Shown piece after piece: positions 52,393 through 60,868 of a stretch of 64,000 bases of DNA (positions are counted from its first letter, which is position 1; every line of letters starts with the position of its first letter). The notes under the pieces are model-generated. The model had not been told where the DNA came from, did no database searches, and was given only the letters and a program-made list of their open reading frames with translations. The DNA is from Actinomadura sp. HBU206391 (GTDB taxonomy: Bacteria > Actinomycetota > Actinomycetes > Streptosporangiales > Streptosporangiaceae). The stretch lies in NCBI RefSeq assembly GCF_014323665.1, contig NZ_JABVEB010000003.1:62001-126000 (forward strand), in the 5' to 3' direction. The position numbers were made by a program, and so were the translations under genes.

Positions 52393-52971
52393 CTAGATGT
52401 GCTGGGCGACCGTATCCATGGCGGCTTTGTCGCACCCGACGGGCATGTAATACATGTCCCTCTCCGGAGCGAAACCCTCCAGGTCGGATTGGGCCAGCGC
52501 CAGGGCCTCCGGGAAGACCCGAATTCCGGTCACCTGCCTGCCGTCCGTGCGCACTCCGATTCTGGTGACGGCGTCCTCGAGTTCGAAAACGGCGTTCCGG
52601 CTGGGAAGGACCTCCGTTTTCACGCAGTCGGTGTACGCCACCGACGTCGGTGTTCCATGGACCCGCCAGGTGTCGGCCCGCGTCGGCACGCCGTGCACCA
52701 GCTTGGCCTCGTGCACGGTCACCTCGCGCGGGCTCGTCCACACGACGCACGCGCCGCTTCGCGTGCGGTAACTCTGCCCCGGGCTCAGGTCGACGCTGCC
52801 GGCCTTCTGCGGAACGAGCGAACGGGAGCCTGCCCGGCACGCCGCCACCTCCTCGGACGCGGCGGCGACCGCCTGGGCCCTCGCGGGCACGGCCGCGGCC
52901 ACGGAGGCAGCGGACACCCCGGCCAGCACCAGACCGGACATGGCACCCGAAAAACACGACACAATTCTCAC
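52393..52971 (-). CDS. Secreted protein of unknown function
   Basis: The 192-residue protein has a signal peptide (VRIVSCFSGAMSGLVLAGVS ... AVPARAQA). The mature part includes four or more Cys (AACRAGSRS, GACVVW, TDCVKTEV, VGCDKA) that could form disulfides. I do not recognise the family. GTG 52971 follows GGA; ATG 53001 would add 10 residues but lacks an RBS. It converges with the PhoD gene across the hairpin. Confidence 0.72.
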   Translation of the reverse strand: MRIVSCFSGAMSGLVLAGVSAASVAAAVPARAQAVAAASEEVAACRAGSRSLVPQKAGSVDLSPGQSYRTRSGACVVWTSPREVTVHEAKLVHGVPTRADTWRVHGTPTSVAYTDCVKTEVLPSRNAVFELEDAVTRIGVRTDGRQVTGIRVFPEALALAQSDLEGFAPERDMYYMPVGCDKAAMDTVAQHI

Positions 52972-53628
52972 GACGCTTCCGCCTTTACGAAATGAACCCA
53001 TGAATCTCTGATCCGGAATTGTCTGGACAGAGCGGCCTTCTGCGGTCACCGCAGCGGAGACCGCCGCGAATTCGATCGAGGCTCGAGGCCTCTCCCGCAC
53101 CCACGTGATCCCCGGGCGCCGGATCCATAAAACCGCGATCGGCGAGAACTCAATGGGCTCGGGCACGCCATCGCCGGTCGTCGGCAACGCCCGTTGTCCG
53201 AGTCGTTTGTCGGCGATTATCAGACACCGTCATGTCCGCATTCACGACGCTGATCCCGGCTCGGACGGGATCATCCTCCGCGCCGTCCGCGCGCGGCCGC
53301 GGATGAGCGATCGCCGGCCCGGGCATGCCCCGCGAGTGCCGGGATTCACCCCGGCATCGCCCGAGCCCTCGATCCGCCTCACAGACCTCGCCCTCGCCGG
53401 ACGACCCGGTCGCCCGCGCGACGAACGCGAAAATATACTGAAACAGGTTCCGATTCGGGTCTGGTACACGCTTCAACCAAGGCATACGTTCATAGGGCCG
53501 CCCCTCCAGCGCCGGAGGTGCATTGATGTCCGTCCTGCCCCAATCGTCCGAACTGTCCCGCGGTCCTCCTCGCCGCGTCTTCGGCTGCCACTGAACCACC
53601 CCCGGAGACGCACCCGAATGGAGGACAC
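52972..53628. other. 657-bp intergenic region before the CO-dehydrogenase-type operon
   Basis: I support no gene here. A TATACT box (53434-53439) in an AT-rich patch is a candidate -10 for the plus-strand operon, but no clear -35 is present. Open frames spanning the region have shadow-like Arg/Pro composition. Confidence 0.5.
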
Positions 53629-54120
53629 ATGCCGCGTGTCAAAGTCGAGGTCGACGGTGTGACGTACGAGGACGACGTCGAACCACGCCTTCTGCTCATC
53701 CACTATCTGCGCGACCGATTGGGAAAGGTCGGAACCCCGGTCGGCTGCGACACCACCAACTGCGGAGCCTGCACGGTGCTCCTCGACGGCATGAGCGTGA
53801 AGAGCTGCTCCGTGCTCGCCGTTCAGGCCGACGGCCACCAGATCGTCACGGTCGAGGGCCTCGGCATCGACGGAGAACTGCACCCGATGCAACGCGCGTT
53901 CCACCAGGAGCACGCGCTGCAGTGCGGGTTCTGCACACCCGGAATGATCATCGCGTCGATCGACCTGTTGCGCGAGAACGCCGATCCCTCCGAGGAGGAG
54001 ATCCGGGAGGGTCTCGAAGGCAACCTGTGCCGCTGCACCGGCTACCAGAACATCGTGCGGGCCGTACGCACGGCCGCCGACGAGATGCGCCGGGCACCGG
54101 AGCGAGAGGCCGCCTCATGA
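53629..54120 (+). CDS. Molybdenum hydroxylase small subunit, 2Fe-2S (CoxS-like)
   Basis: The 163-residue protein has two cluster motifs: [15 protein letters not shown] (plant-type N-terminal) and CGFCTPGMI ... CRCTGYQNI (helical C-terminal). It relays electrons from the Mo centre to FAD in xanthine-dehydrogenase-family enzymes. GGAGG precedes ATG by 4-5 nt. It is the first gene of a three-gene operon with ATGA overlaps. Confidence 0.95.
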   Translation: MPRVKVEVDGVTYEDDVEPRLLLIHYLRDRLGKVGTPVGCDTTNCGACTVLLDGMSVKSCSVLAVQADGHQIVTVEGLGIDGELHPMQRAFHQEHALQCGFCTPGMIIASIDLLRENADPSEEEIREGLEGNLCRCTGYQNIVRAVRTAADEMRRAPEREAAS

Positions 54121-56546
54121 CCGTCCCCGTACAGGACTCCGCGCGCGGCGAGATCGGCTCCGCCCGCAGGCGCTCGGAGGACGCCCGGCTGATCGTGGGC
54201 CGGACGCAGTGGACCGACAACATCCAACTGCCCGGGATGTGCCATGTGGCCTTCCTGCGCAGCCCGTACGCCCACGCCCGCATCGCCCGGGTCGACGTCG
54301 AGGCCGCCAAGAGCCGGCCCGGGGTCGTCGCGGTGTTCAGCGGGCAGGACCTCGCCGGCGAGCAGGGCAGCCTGCCGTGCGCTTGGCCCGTGACCGAGGA
54401 CATCGTCATCCCCGATCATCCGCCGCTGGCGGTGAGCGAGGTACGGCACGTCGGTGAGCCGGTGGCCTGCGTGGTCGCGCGTGACCGCTACGCCGCCGCC
54501 GACGCGCTGGAGCACATCGACGTCGACTACGAGCCCCTGGAGCCCGTGGTCGACATGGAGGCGGCGCTGCGACAGAGCAGCCCGCTGGTGCACAGCGAAC
54601 ACGGCACCAACCAGTCCTACCGCTGGGTGTTCGAGAACGGCGACCTGGACGCGGCCTTCCGGGACGCACCCGTCCTGATCGAGCGCCGGTACGTGCAGCA
54701 GCGCCTGATCCCCGCGGCGATGGAACCGCGGGCGGTCGTCTGCGAGCCCTTCGGCGAGGAGTTCCGGCTCTGGTCGGCCACCCAGATCCCGCATGTCCTG
54801 CGGGTCATGCTCGCCATGGTCACCGGCATCGCCGAGCAGAACCTCCGGGTGATCGCTCCGGACGTCGGAGGCGGGTTCGGGTCGAAACTGCAGGTGTACG
54901 CAGAAGAGGTGATCTGCCTTCTGCTGGCCAAACGGCTCGGCCGGCCGGTCAAGTGGACCGAGTCGCGCAGCGAAGGCACGATGGCCACCCACCACGGCCG
55001 GGACCAGATCCAGCGGCTTACGCTCGCCGCCGATGGCGACGGCAGGATCCGCGGCCTGAAGGTCGACCTGCTCGCCGACATGGGCGCCTACCTCATGCTG
55101 GTGACCCCGGGCATTCCGCTGCTCGGCGCGTTCATGTTCAACGGCATCTACAAGATGGACGCCTACTCGTTCACCTGTACGGGTGTCTTCACCACCAAGA
55201 CGCCCACCGACGCCTACCGGGGCGCGGGGCGGCCCGAGGCGACTTACGCCATCGAACGGCTCATGGACGAGCTCGCCACCGAGGTCGGCCTGGATCCGAT
55301 CGAGGTACGGCGGCGCAACTGGATCCGGCACGAGGAGTTCCCCTACGACACGATCGCCGGCCTCACCTACGACTCCGGCAACTACGAGGCGGCCACCGAG
55401 CGGGCGACGGTGCTGTTCGAGTACGACAAGCTGCGCGCCGAACAGGCCGACCGCCGGGACCGCGGCGACCCCGTACAGCTCGGCATCGGCGTCTCGACCT
55501 TCACCGAGATGTGCGGGCTCGCGCCGTCCCGCGTGCTCGGTTCGCTGTCGTACGGCGCCGGCGGCTGGGAGCACGCGTCGGTGCGGATGCTGCCGACCGG
55601 CAAGGTCGAGGTGGTGACGGGCAGTTCGGCGCACGGCCAGGGCCACGAGACCGCGTGGGCCCAGATCGCCTCCGACGCTCTGGGCGTTCCGTTCGAGGAC
55701 ATCCGGGTGCTGCACGGTGACACCCAGATCGCGCCGAAGGGCATGGACACCTACGGCTCCCGGTCGCTGGCGGTCGGCGGCATCGCGTTGCACAACGCCT
55801 GCCTGAAGGTGGTCGACAAGGCGCGCCGCGTGGCGGCGCACCTGCTCGAGGCCGCCGAGCAGGACCTGGAGTTCAAGGACGGCCGGTTCTCCGTACGCGG
55901 TGTGGCCGACCAGGCCAAGACCCTGCAGGAGGTGGCCCTGGCGGTGTTCGCCGCGCACGACCTGCCGGACGGCGTCGAGCCGTCGCTGGACTCCGACGCC
56001 ACGTTCGACCCGGATGACTTCTCTTTCCCGCACGGCACGCATCTGTGCGCCGCCGAGGTGGACACCGAGACCGGGTTCGTACGGCTGCGGTCCTACGTGG
56101 CGGTCGACGACGTCGGCAAGGTCGTCAACCCGCTGATCGTCGAGGGACAGGTGCACGGCGGGCTCGCGCAGGGCATCGCGCAGGCGCTGTACGAGGAGGC
56201 GGTGTACGACGAGGCGGGCAACCTCACGACGACGACGCTCGCCGACTACCTGGTGCCGTCGGCGGCCGATCTGCCCACCTTCACCACCGACCGTACGGAG
56301 TCGCCGGCGACCACGAACCCCCTCGGGGTGAAGGGCGTCGGCGAGGCCGGCACGATCGCGTCGACCCCGGCGGTGGTCAACGCGATCGTCGACGCGCTCC
56401 GCCCGAACGGCGTCCACGACGTGCCGATGCCGTGCACGCCCGAACGCGTGTGGCGCGCCATCAGAGGGGTCGGTCCACCCGCCGGCGAAGAGACCACGCC
56501 AGGCGCCGGCGGCGGGCTCGGATCGGCTTCCGGAGGTGACTCATGA
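54117..56546 (+). CDS. Molybdenum hydroxylase large subunit (form II CoxL-like)
   Basis: The 809-residue subunit has GGGFGSKLQVYAEE and AYRGAGRPEA, the active-site loop typical of form II enzymes; true CO dehydrogenases (form I) have AYxCSFR. The late KGVGEAG holds the conserved Glu that acts as base. It binds the molybdopterin cofactor. Its substrate is uncertain, possibly a purine or N-heterocycle. It overlaps both neighbours by ATGA. Confidence 0.93.
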   Translation: MTVPVQDSARGEIGSARRRSEDARLIVGRTQWTDNIQLPGMCHVAFLRSPYAHARIARVDVEAAKSRPGVVAVFSGQDLAGEQGSLPCAWPVTEDIVIPDHPPLAVSEVRHVGEPVACVVARDRYAAADALEHIDVDYEPLEPVVDMEAALRQSSPLVHSEHGTNQSYRWVFENGDLDAAFRDAPVLIERRYVQQRLIPAAMEPRAVVCEPFGEEFRLWSATQIPHVLRVMLAMVTGIAEQNLRVIAPDVGGGFGSKLQVYAEEVICLLLAKRLGRPVKWTESRSEGTMATHHGRDQIQRLTLAADGDGRIRGLKVDLLADMGAYLMLVTPGIPLLGAFMFNGIYKMDAYSFTCTGVFTTKTPTDAYRGAGRPEATYAIERLMDELATEVGLDPIEVRRRNWIRHEEFPYDTIAGLTYDSGNYEAATERATVLFEYDKLRAEQADRRDRGDPVQLGIGVSTFTEMCGLAPSRVLGSLSYGAGGWEHASVRMLPTGKVEVVTGSSAHGQGHETAWAQIASDALGVPFEDIRVLHGDTQIAPKGMDTYGSRSLAVGGIALHNACLKVVDKARRVAAHLLEAAEQDLEFKDGRFSVRGVADQAKTLQEVALAVFAAHDLPDGVEPSLDSDATFDPDDFSFPHGTHLCAAEVDTETGFVRLRSYVAVDDVGKVVNPLIVEGQVHGGLAQGIAQALYEEAVYDEAGNLTTTTLADYLVPSAADLPTFTTDRTESPATTNPLGVKGVGEAGTIASTPAVVNAIVDALRPNGVHDVPMPCTPERVWRAIRGVGPPAGEETTPGAGGGLGSASGGDS

Positions 56547-57403
56547 TCCCGGCTGAGTTCGGATACGTGCGGCCGGAGTCCGTCGAGGAGGCCGTGACCT
56601 CACTGACCGAGGCCGGCGAGGACGCGAAGGTGCTGGCGGGCGGGCAGAGCCTGCTGCCGCTGATGCGCCTGCGGCTGGCCTATCCGGAGGTGCTGGTCGA
56701 CCTCGACCGGGTGGCGGAACTCCGCGGCGTCCGCGATGACGGCGACGCGCTGTTCATCGGGGCCATGACGACCCATGACGAGGTGGCGAAGGATTCGCTG
56801 GTGCGTGCGCACGCGCCTCTGGTGGCACTGGCCACCGCGACCGTCGCCGACCCGGCGGTGCGGCATCGCGGCACCTTCGGCGGCTCGCTCGCGCACGCCG
56901 ACCCGGCGGGCGACCTTCCCGCCGTGACGCTGGCGCTGGACGCGGTGTTCGTCGCCCGGTCGGACCGGGGCACCCGGGAGATCCCCGCGTCGGAGTTCTT
57001 CGTCGACCTGCTGACATCGGCGCTCGAACCCGACGAGCTGCTCACCGGGATCCGGCTGCCCAAGCTCGGTGAGGGTTGGGCCTGCCACTACGAGAAGTTC
57101 CACCGTACGGCGCAGGCCTGGGCCATCGTCGGGGTCGCGTGCGCCGTGCGGCGGTCCAACGGCACCGTGGCCGAGGCCCGGGTCGCGCTCACCAACATGG
57201 GCTCCGCGCCCGTGCGAGCGCATGCGGTGGAGACGGCCGTCGCGGGCGGCCCGGTGTCGCTCGACGCCTTCCGGTCCGCGGCCGAGGCCGCAGCCGAAGG
57301 CACCGACCCGCCGGCGGACCTGCACGGCTCGGTGGAGTACCGCGGGCACCTGGCGCGGGTGCTCACCGCCCGTGCGCTCGCCTCCGCCGGAGGTCTCTCG
57401 TAG
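56543..57403 (+). CDS. Molybdenum hydroxylase FAD subunit (CoxM-like)
   Basis: The 286-residue protein has VLAGGQSLLPLMRLR and TVADPAVRHRGTFGGSLAHADPA, the two FAD-binding motifs of the CoxM family. It passes electrons to an external acceptor. ATG overlaps the large-subunit stop. It completes the small-large-medium operon; maturation factors are not in the window. Confidence 0.94.
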   Translation: MIPAEFGYVRPESVEEAVTSLTEAGEDAKVLAGGQSLLPLMRLRLAYPEVLVDLDRVAELRGVRDDGDALFIGAMTTHDEVAKDSLVRAHAPLVALATATVADPAVRHRGTFGGSLAHADPAGDLPAVTLALDAVFVARSDRGTREIPASEFFVDLLTSALEPDELLTGIRLPKLGEGWACHYEKFHRTAQAWAIVGVACAVRRSNGTVAEARVALTNMGSAPVRAHAVETAVAGGPVSLDAFRSAAEAAAEGTDPPADLHGSVEYRGHLARVLTARALASAGGLS

Positions 57404-57582
57404 CCGAGTCGACCGATCCCCTTCCATGTCGGCCGCCCGCTCCCGGAGTGGGCGGCCGACAGCCGTGGCAGGGGTCTTGTCGATCCATGACATGCCAGGA
57501 AGCACCCGGCGAGATGGGAGTGACAATCTTCTGAAGCGGCACCCCTGAGGCACGAACGGCCCCTAGAAACTTCGCGCGACGG

Positions 57583-58530
57583 TCAGGGCGACTCCTCCGC
57601 GGTCCGGCGCATCCGGTAGGCGCGCTGCTGGCAGGCGCGTGAGCAGTAGTCCCGCGGGCGCCCCGTGGCCGCCTGGGGGACGACTTCGCCGCAGAGCACG
57701 CAGACGGGCTGACCGTCCCCATTCTCATCATCGCCGATAGTTTCATCACGCCCGCTGTCAGGTCTTTCGTCACGCTCGCCGGCGGGCCGCGGTGAACGCG
57801 CCTCGACGAACATCTCGATGCTGTCCAGTACGCGCTGCAGGCCGAACTCGAAACCGCGCTCGCCTGAGGGCCGGTCGAGGGCCCCGGCCGCGCGGACCCT
57901 GGCCAATGTCGGGTAGCGGGCGGGGTCGAAGAACTCCTCCCAGAAGTGGGCGCGGTCGGACCACCACTGCTCGTCGGTGACGCCGGTGCGCCGCTCGGCC
58001 TGTGCGGCGTCGATCGAGATCCGTGCCACCCCTCGGACGTACCCGTCGACGAGGTGGAACGTGTCGACCGTCTGGAGTTCGGTGAGGCCGATCCCGGACA
58101 GCGCGCGCAGTGCCGATTCGTACCACGCGATCCCGTTGGGACCCAGCGCGGGCCGACCGGCCGGGGCCTGCAGCACCCAGGGATGACGGTGGTAGAAGGC
58201 CCAGTCCTCCCGCGCCCCCAGCTCGAGCTTGGCCCGCCAGCCTCCCGGCACGGTGTCGAGCAGGGGGACCTCGGCGATCACCGTGTCCATCATGACGTCG
58301 AACAGTTCGGCCTTGCCGGGCACGTGCCGGTACAGCGACATGGTGGTGAACCCGAGCCGGTCGGCGACCCGTCGCATGGACAGCGCCGCCAGCCCCTCAC
58401 CGTCGGCCACCTCGATGGCGGCCCGCACGATCCGCTCCAGGGTGAGCCCGGGCCGCTGCCGCTCACCGGCCTTCCAGAGCAGTTCCAGGCCGCGTGCGGC
58501 GTCCGCGCGCCCGCTGCGGTCAGTTGCCAT
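57583..58530 (-). CDS. TetR-family regulator with C-terminal Cys-rich zinc-like domain
   Basis: The 315-residue protein has a TetR HTH (VRAAIEVADGEGLAALSMRR, VADRLGFTTMSLYRHVPGKA), a TetR_C-like ligand domain, an acidic linker (ERDERPDSGRDETIGDDENG) and a C-terminal CVLCGEVVPQ...DYCSRACQQRAYRMRR with four Cys that could bind zinc. Such a tail is unusual for TetR. It is divergent from the MMPL transporter gene with an operator-like repeat in between. Confidence 0.9.
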   Translation of the reverse strand: MATDRSGRADAARGLELLWKAGERQRPGLTLERIVRAAIEVADGEGLAALSMRRVADRLGFTTMSLYRHVPGKAELFDVMMDTVIAEVPLLDTVPGGWRAKLELGAREDWAFYHRHPWVLQAPAGRPALGPNGIAWYESALRALSGIGLTELQTVDTFHLVDGYVRGVARISIDAAQAERRTGVTDEQWWSDRAHFWEEFFDPARYPTLARVRAAGALDRPSGERGFEFGLQRVLDSIEMFVEARSPRPAGERDERPDSGRDETIGDDENGDGQPVCVLCGEVVPQAATGRPRDYCSRACQQRAYRMRRTAEESP

Positions 58531-58568
58531 GTGCACCCATCAGTCGACTTGACGACCATCGTAGGTCT

Positions 58569-58583
58569 GTGTACAAGATACAC
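58569..58583. promoter_or_regulatory. Operator-like inverted repeat between TetR and MMPL genes
   Basis: GTGTA-CAAGA-TACAC is a perfect inverted repeat 38 bp from the TetR start. A further GTGTGTAC follows at 58587, which resembles a second half site. This is the likely operator through which the TetR protein controls itself and the MMPL operon. Confidence 0.6.
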
Positions 58584-58661
58584 CGAGTGTGTACGCCATA
58601 AACAAGGAGCGGTTTTGCGAAGACACGATCTCCGACACATGCGCACGGCAGGTGCGTCGCC

Positions 58662-60866
58662 ATGAGCCGGCAAAGGACTCCATCCATCATGACCACATCG
58701 CCCGACACGATCTCTCACCCGCCGTCGCACCGCCGGGCGGGCCGCTTCGAGCGGCTCGCCGGATGGTCCTATCGCCACCGCCGGCGTGCGCTGGCCCTCT
58801 GGGTGACGGTTCTGATCGGCGTCAGCGTCGCCGCGGCCACCGTCGGCGGCGACTATCGCAACGACTTCTCCCTGCCCGGCACCGAGTCCCAGCGAACCGT
58901 GGACACGCTGACCGAGCACGCTCCCGCTCAGGCGGGCGACACCATCGAGATCGTGTTGCACGCCCCCGGCGGGGTGCGCGCGGCACAGATCCGCGGACGC
59001 GTCGGCGCCGTTCTCGACGACGTCCGCAAGCTGCCGCACGTGGCGGACGTACGCAGCCCGTACGCCGACTCGGCGGCCGTGTCGCGCGACGGGACGATCG
59101 CCTACGCCACCGTGATCCTCGACGGCACGGCCGACAAGGTGCCACCCGCCGACGTGCTCCGGATCGTCGACTCCGCCCAGGCCGCCGAAGGGGAAGGCCT
59201 CCAGGTCGAGCTGAGCGGCACCGCCGTCCGGGACGCCGACGCGGGGGCGAGCGGAGCCGCCGAGACGGCCGGCCTGCTCGCCGCACTGGTGATCCTCGTC
59301 CTGCTGTTCGGCTCGATACTCGCCGCCAGCCTGCCACTGATCACAGCGATCTTCGCCGTCGGCGGCACGATCGCACTGATCACGCTGGCCTCGCATCTGA
59401 CCGTCGTGCCCGACTACGCGTCGGCGGTGATGATCCTCGTAGGCCTCGGCGTCGGCATCGACTACGCCCTGCTGATCTTCTCGCGATACCGCGCTGAGCT
59501 GCTGGACGGCAGCGAGCGCGAAGCGGCGCAGCGCGCGGCGCTGGACACCGCGGGCCGCTCGGTGCTGTTCGCCGGCTGCACGGTCATCATCGCGCTGCTC
59601 GGCCTGCTCGCGCTGGGCCTGGGCGCGCTGAAGGGAATCGCACTCGGCGTCGCGCTGACGGTGCTCGTGACCATGATCGCCTCGCTCACGCTGCTGCCGG
59701 CGCTGCTCGCCATCACCGGGAAGCGGATCGAGCGCAGCGTACGACGGCGTGCGGCGCGTGCGCGGCGTGCCGACGGGGAGCGCTGGCGCCGCTGGGCGAC
59801 GTTCGTGCAGCGCCATCCCTGGCCGGCCCTGGCCATCGCGATCCCCGCGCTGCTCGTGCTCTCGTTCCCGGCGCTGGACATGCGTCTCGGTTTCGCCGAC
59901 GCCGCGAACGACCCGCCGTCGTCCACGACCCGGCAGGGGTACGACCTGCTCGCCGAGGGCTTCGGCCCCGGATTCAACGGGCCGCTCATCGTCGTGGCCG
60001 AAGGCGCCGACGGCCGGGCGACGACGATGTTGCGGCAGACGCTCCAGAAGACTCCCGGCGTCGCGCTCGCCACACCGCCGTCACCGTCCCCCGACCGCGA
60101 GGTGGCGACCATCGTCGTCTTCCCCGACTCCAGCCCGCAGGACGCCGCGACGAACGAACTCGTGGAACGGCTGCGCGACCACGTGCTCCCGCCCCTGGCC
60201 AAGGGGACCGGTGCCACGTTCCTGGTCGGTGGGGCCACGGCCGCCTCCGACGACTTCGCCGGCGCCGTCGGCAGCAGGCTGCCGGCGTTCGTGGCGCTCG
60301 TGATCGGCCTCTCGACGCTGCTGCTCGTGATCGTCTTTCGCTCGTTGCTCATCCCGTTCAAGGCGGCGGTGCTCAACCTGCTGAGCATCGGGGCGTCTCT
60401 CGGCGCCATCAAGCTCGTCTTCCAGGAAGGCATGTTCGGCGTCCAGCCAGGGCCGATCGAGGCGTTCATCCCGGTGCTGATCTTCGCGATCGTCTTCGGC
60501 CTGTCGATGGACTACGAGGTCTTCCTCGTCTCCCGCATGCAGGAGGAATGGCATCGCACGGGCGACGCGCGCATTGCCGTGCGTGAGGGCCTCGCGACCA
60601 CCGGGCGCGTGATCACCGCCGCGGCGGCGATCATGATCGTCGTGTTCGGTGCCTTCATCCTCAGTCCCGAGCGCATGCTCCAGCAGTTCGGCCTCGGCCT
60701 GGCCGTCGCGATCTTCCTCGATGTGCTCGTCATCCGCTGTCTGATCGTCCCCGCGGTCATGCGGGTGCTGGGCGAGCGCGCCTGGTGGCTGCCCGCTCCG
60801 CTGCGGCGACACCTGCCGCGCGTCTCCCTGGAAGGCGGTCCCGCGACCCCGAAGGAACGGAGCTGA
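58662..60866 (+). CDS. MMPL/RND-family transporter
   Basis: The 734-residue protein has two repeats, each with a large extracytoplasmic loop followed by six helices. Typical motifs are GLGVGIDYALLIFSRYRAEL in the first half and GLSMDYEVFLVSRMQEEW in the second, which carry the conserved GxxxDY proton-relay signature. It may export lipids or hydrophobic drugs. ATG 58662 is used; ATG 58689 also fits. It is followed 2 nt later by a rhamnosidase-like lipoprotein gene. Confidence 0.93.
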   Translation: MSRQRTPSIMTTSPDTISHPPSHRRAGRFERLAGWSYRHRRRALALWVTVLIGVSVAAATVGGDYRNDFSLPGTESQRTVDTLTEHAPAQAGDTIEIVLHAPGGVRAAQIRGRVGAVLDDVRKLPHVADVRSPYADSAAVSRDGTIAYATVILDGTADKVPPADVLRIVDSAQAAEGEGLQVELSGTAVRDADAGASGAAETAGLLAALVILVLLFGSILAASLPLITAIFAVGGTIALITLASHLTVVPDYASAVMILVGLGVGIDYALLIFSRYRAELLDGSEREAAQRAALDTAGRSVLFAGCTVIIALLGLLALGLGALKGIALGVALTVLVTMIASLTLLPALLAITGKRIERSVRRRAARARRADGERWRRWATFVQRHPWPALAIAIPALLVLSFPALDMRLGFADAANDPPSSTTRQGYDLLAEGFGPGFNGPLIVVAEGADGRATTMLRQTLQKTPGVALATPPSPSPDREVATIVVFPDSSPQDAATNELVERLRDHVLPPLAKGTGATFLVGGATAASDDFAGAVGSRLPAFVALVIGLSTLLLVIVFRSLLIPFKAAVLNLLSIGASLGAIKLVFQEGMFGVQPGPIEAFIPVLIFAIVFGLSMDYEVFLVSRMQEEWHRTGDARIAVREGLATTGRVITAAAAIMIVVFGAFILSPERMLQQFGLGLAVAIFLDVLVIRCLIVPAVMRVLGERAWWLPAPLRRHLPRVSLEGGPATPKERS

Positions 60867-60868
60867 CG

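Noticed and set aside
53105-53662. 185-codon plus-strand open frame in the gap before the small hydroxylase subunit
   Set aside because: No RBS, Arg/Pro-rich shadow-like content, and it overlaps the well-supported gene start at 53629.
54042-56417. Long minus-strand open frame (about 790 codons) opposite the molybdenum hydroxylase large subunit
   Set aside because: It is the antisense shadow of a clearly identified gene, has His/Arg/Val-rich composition and no recognisable domain.
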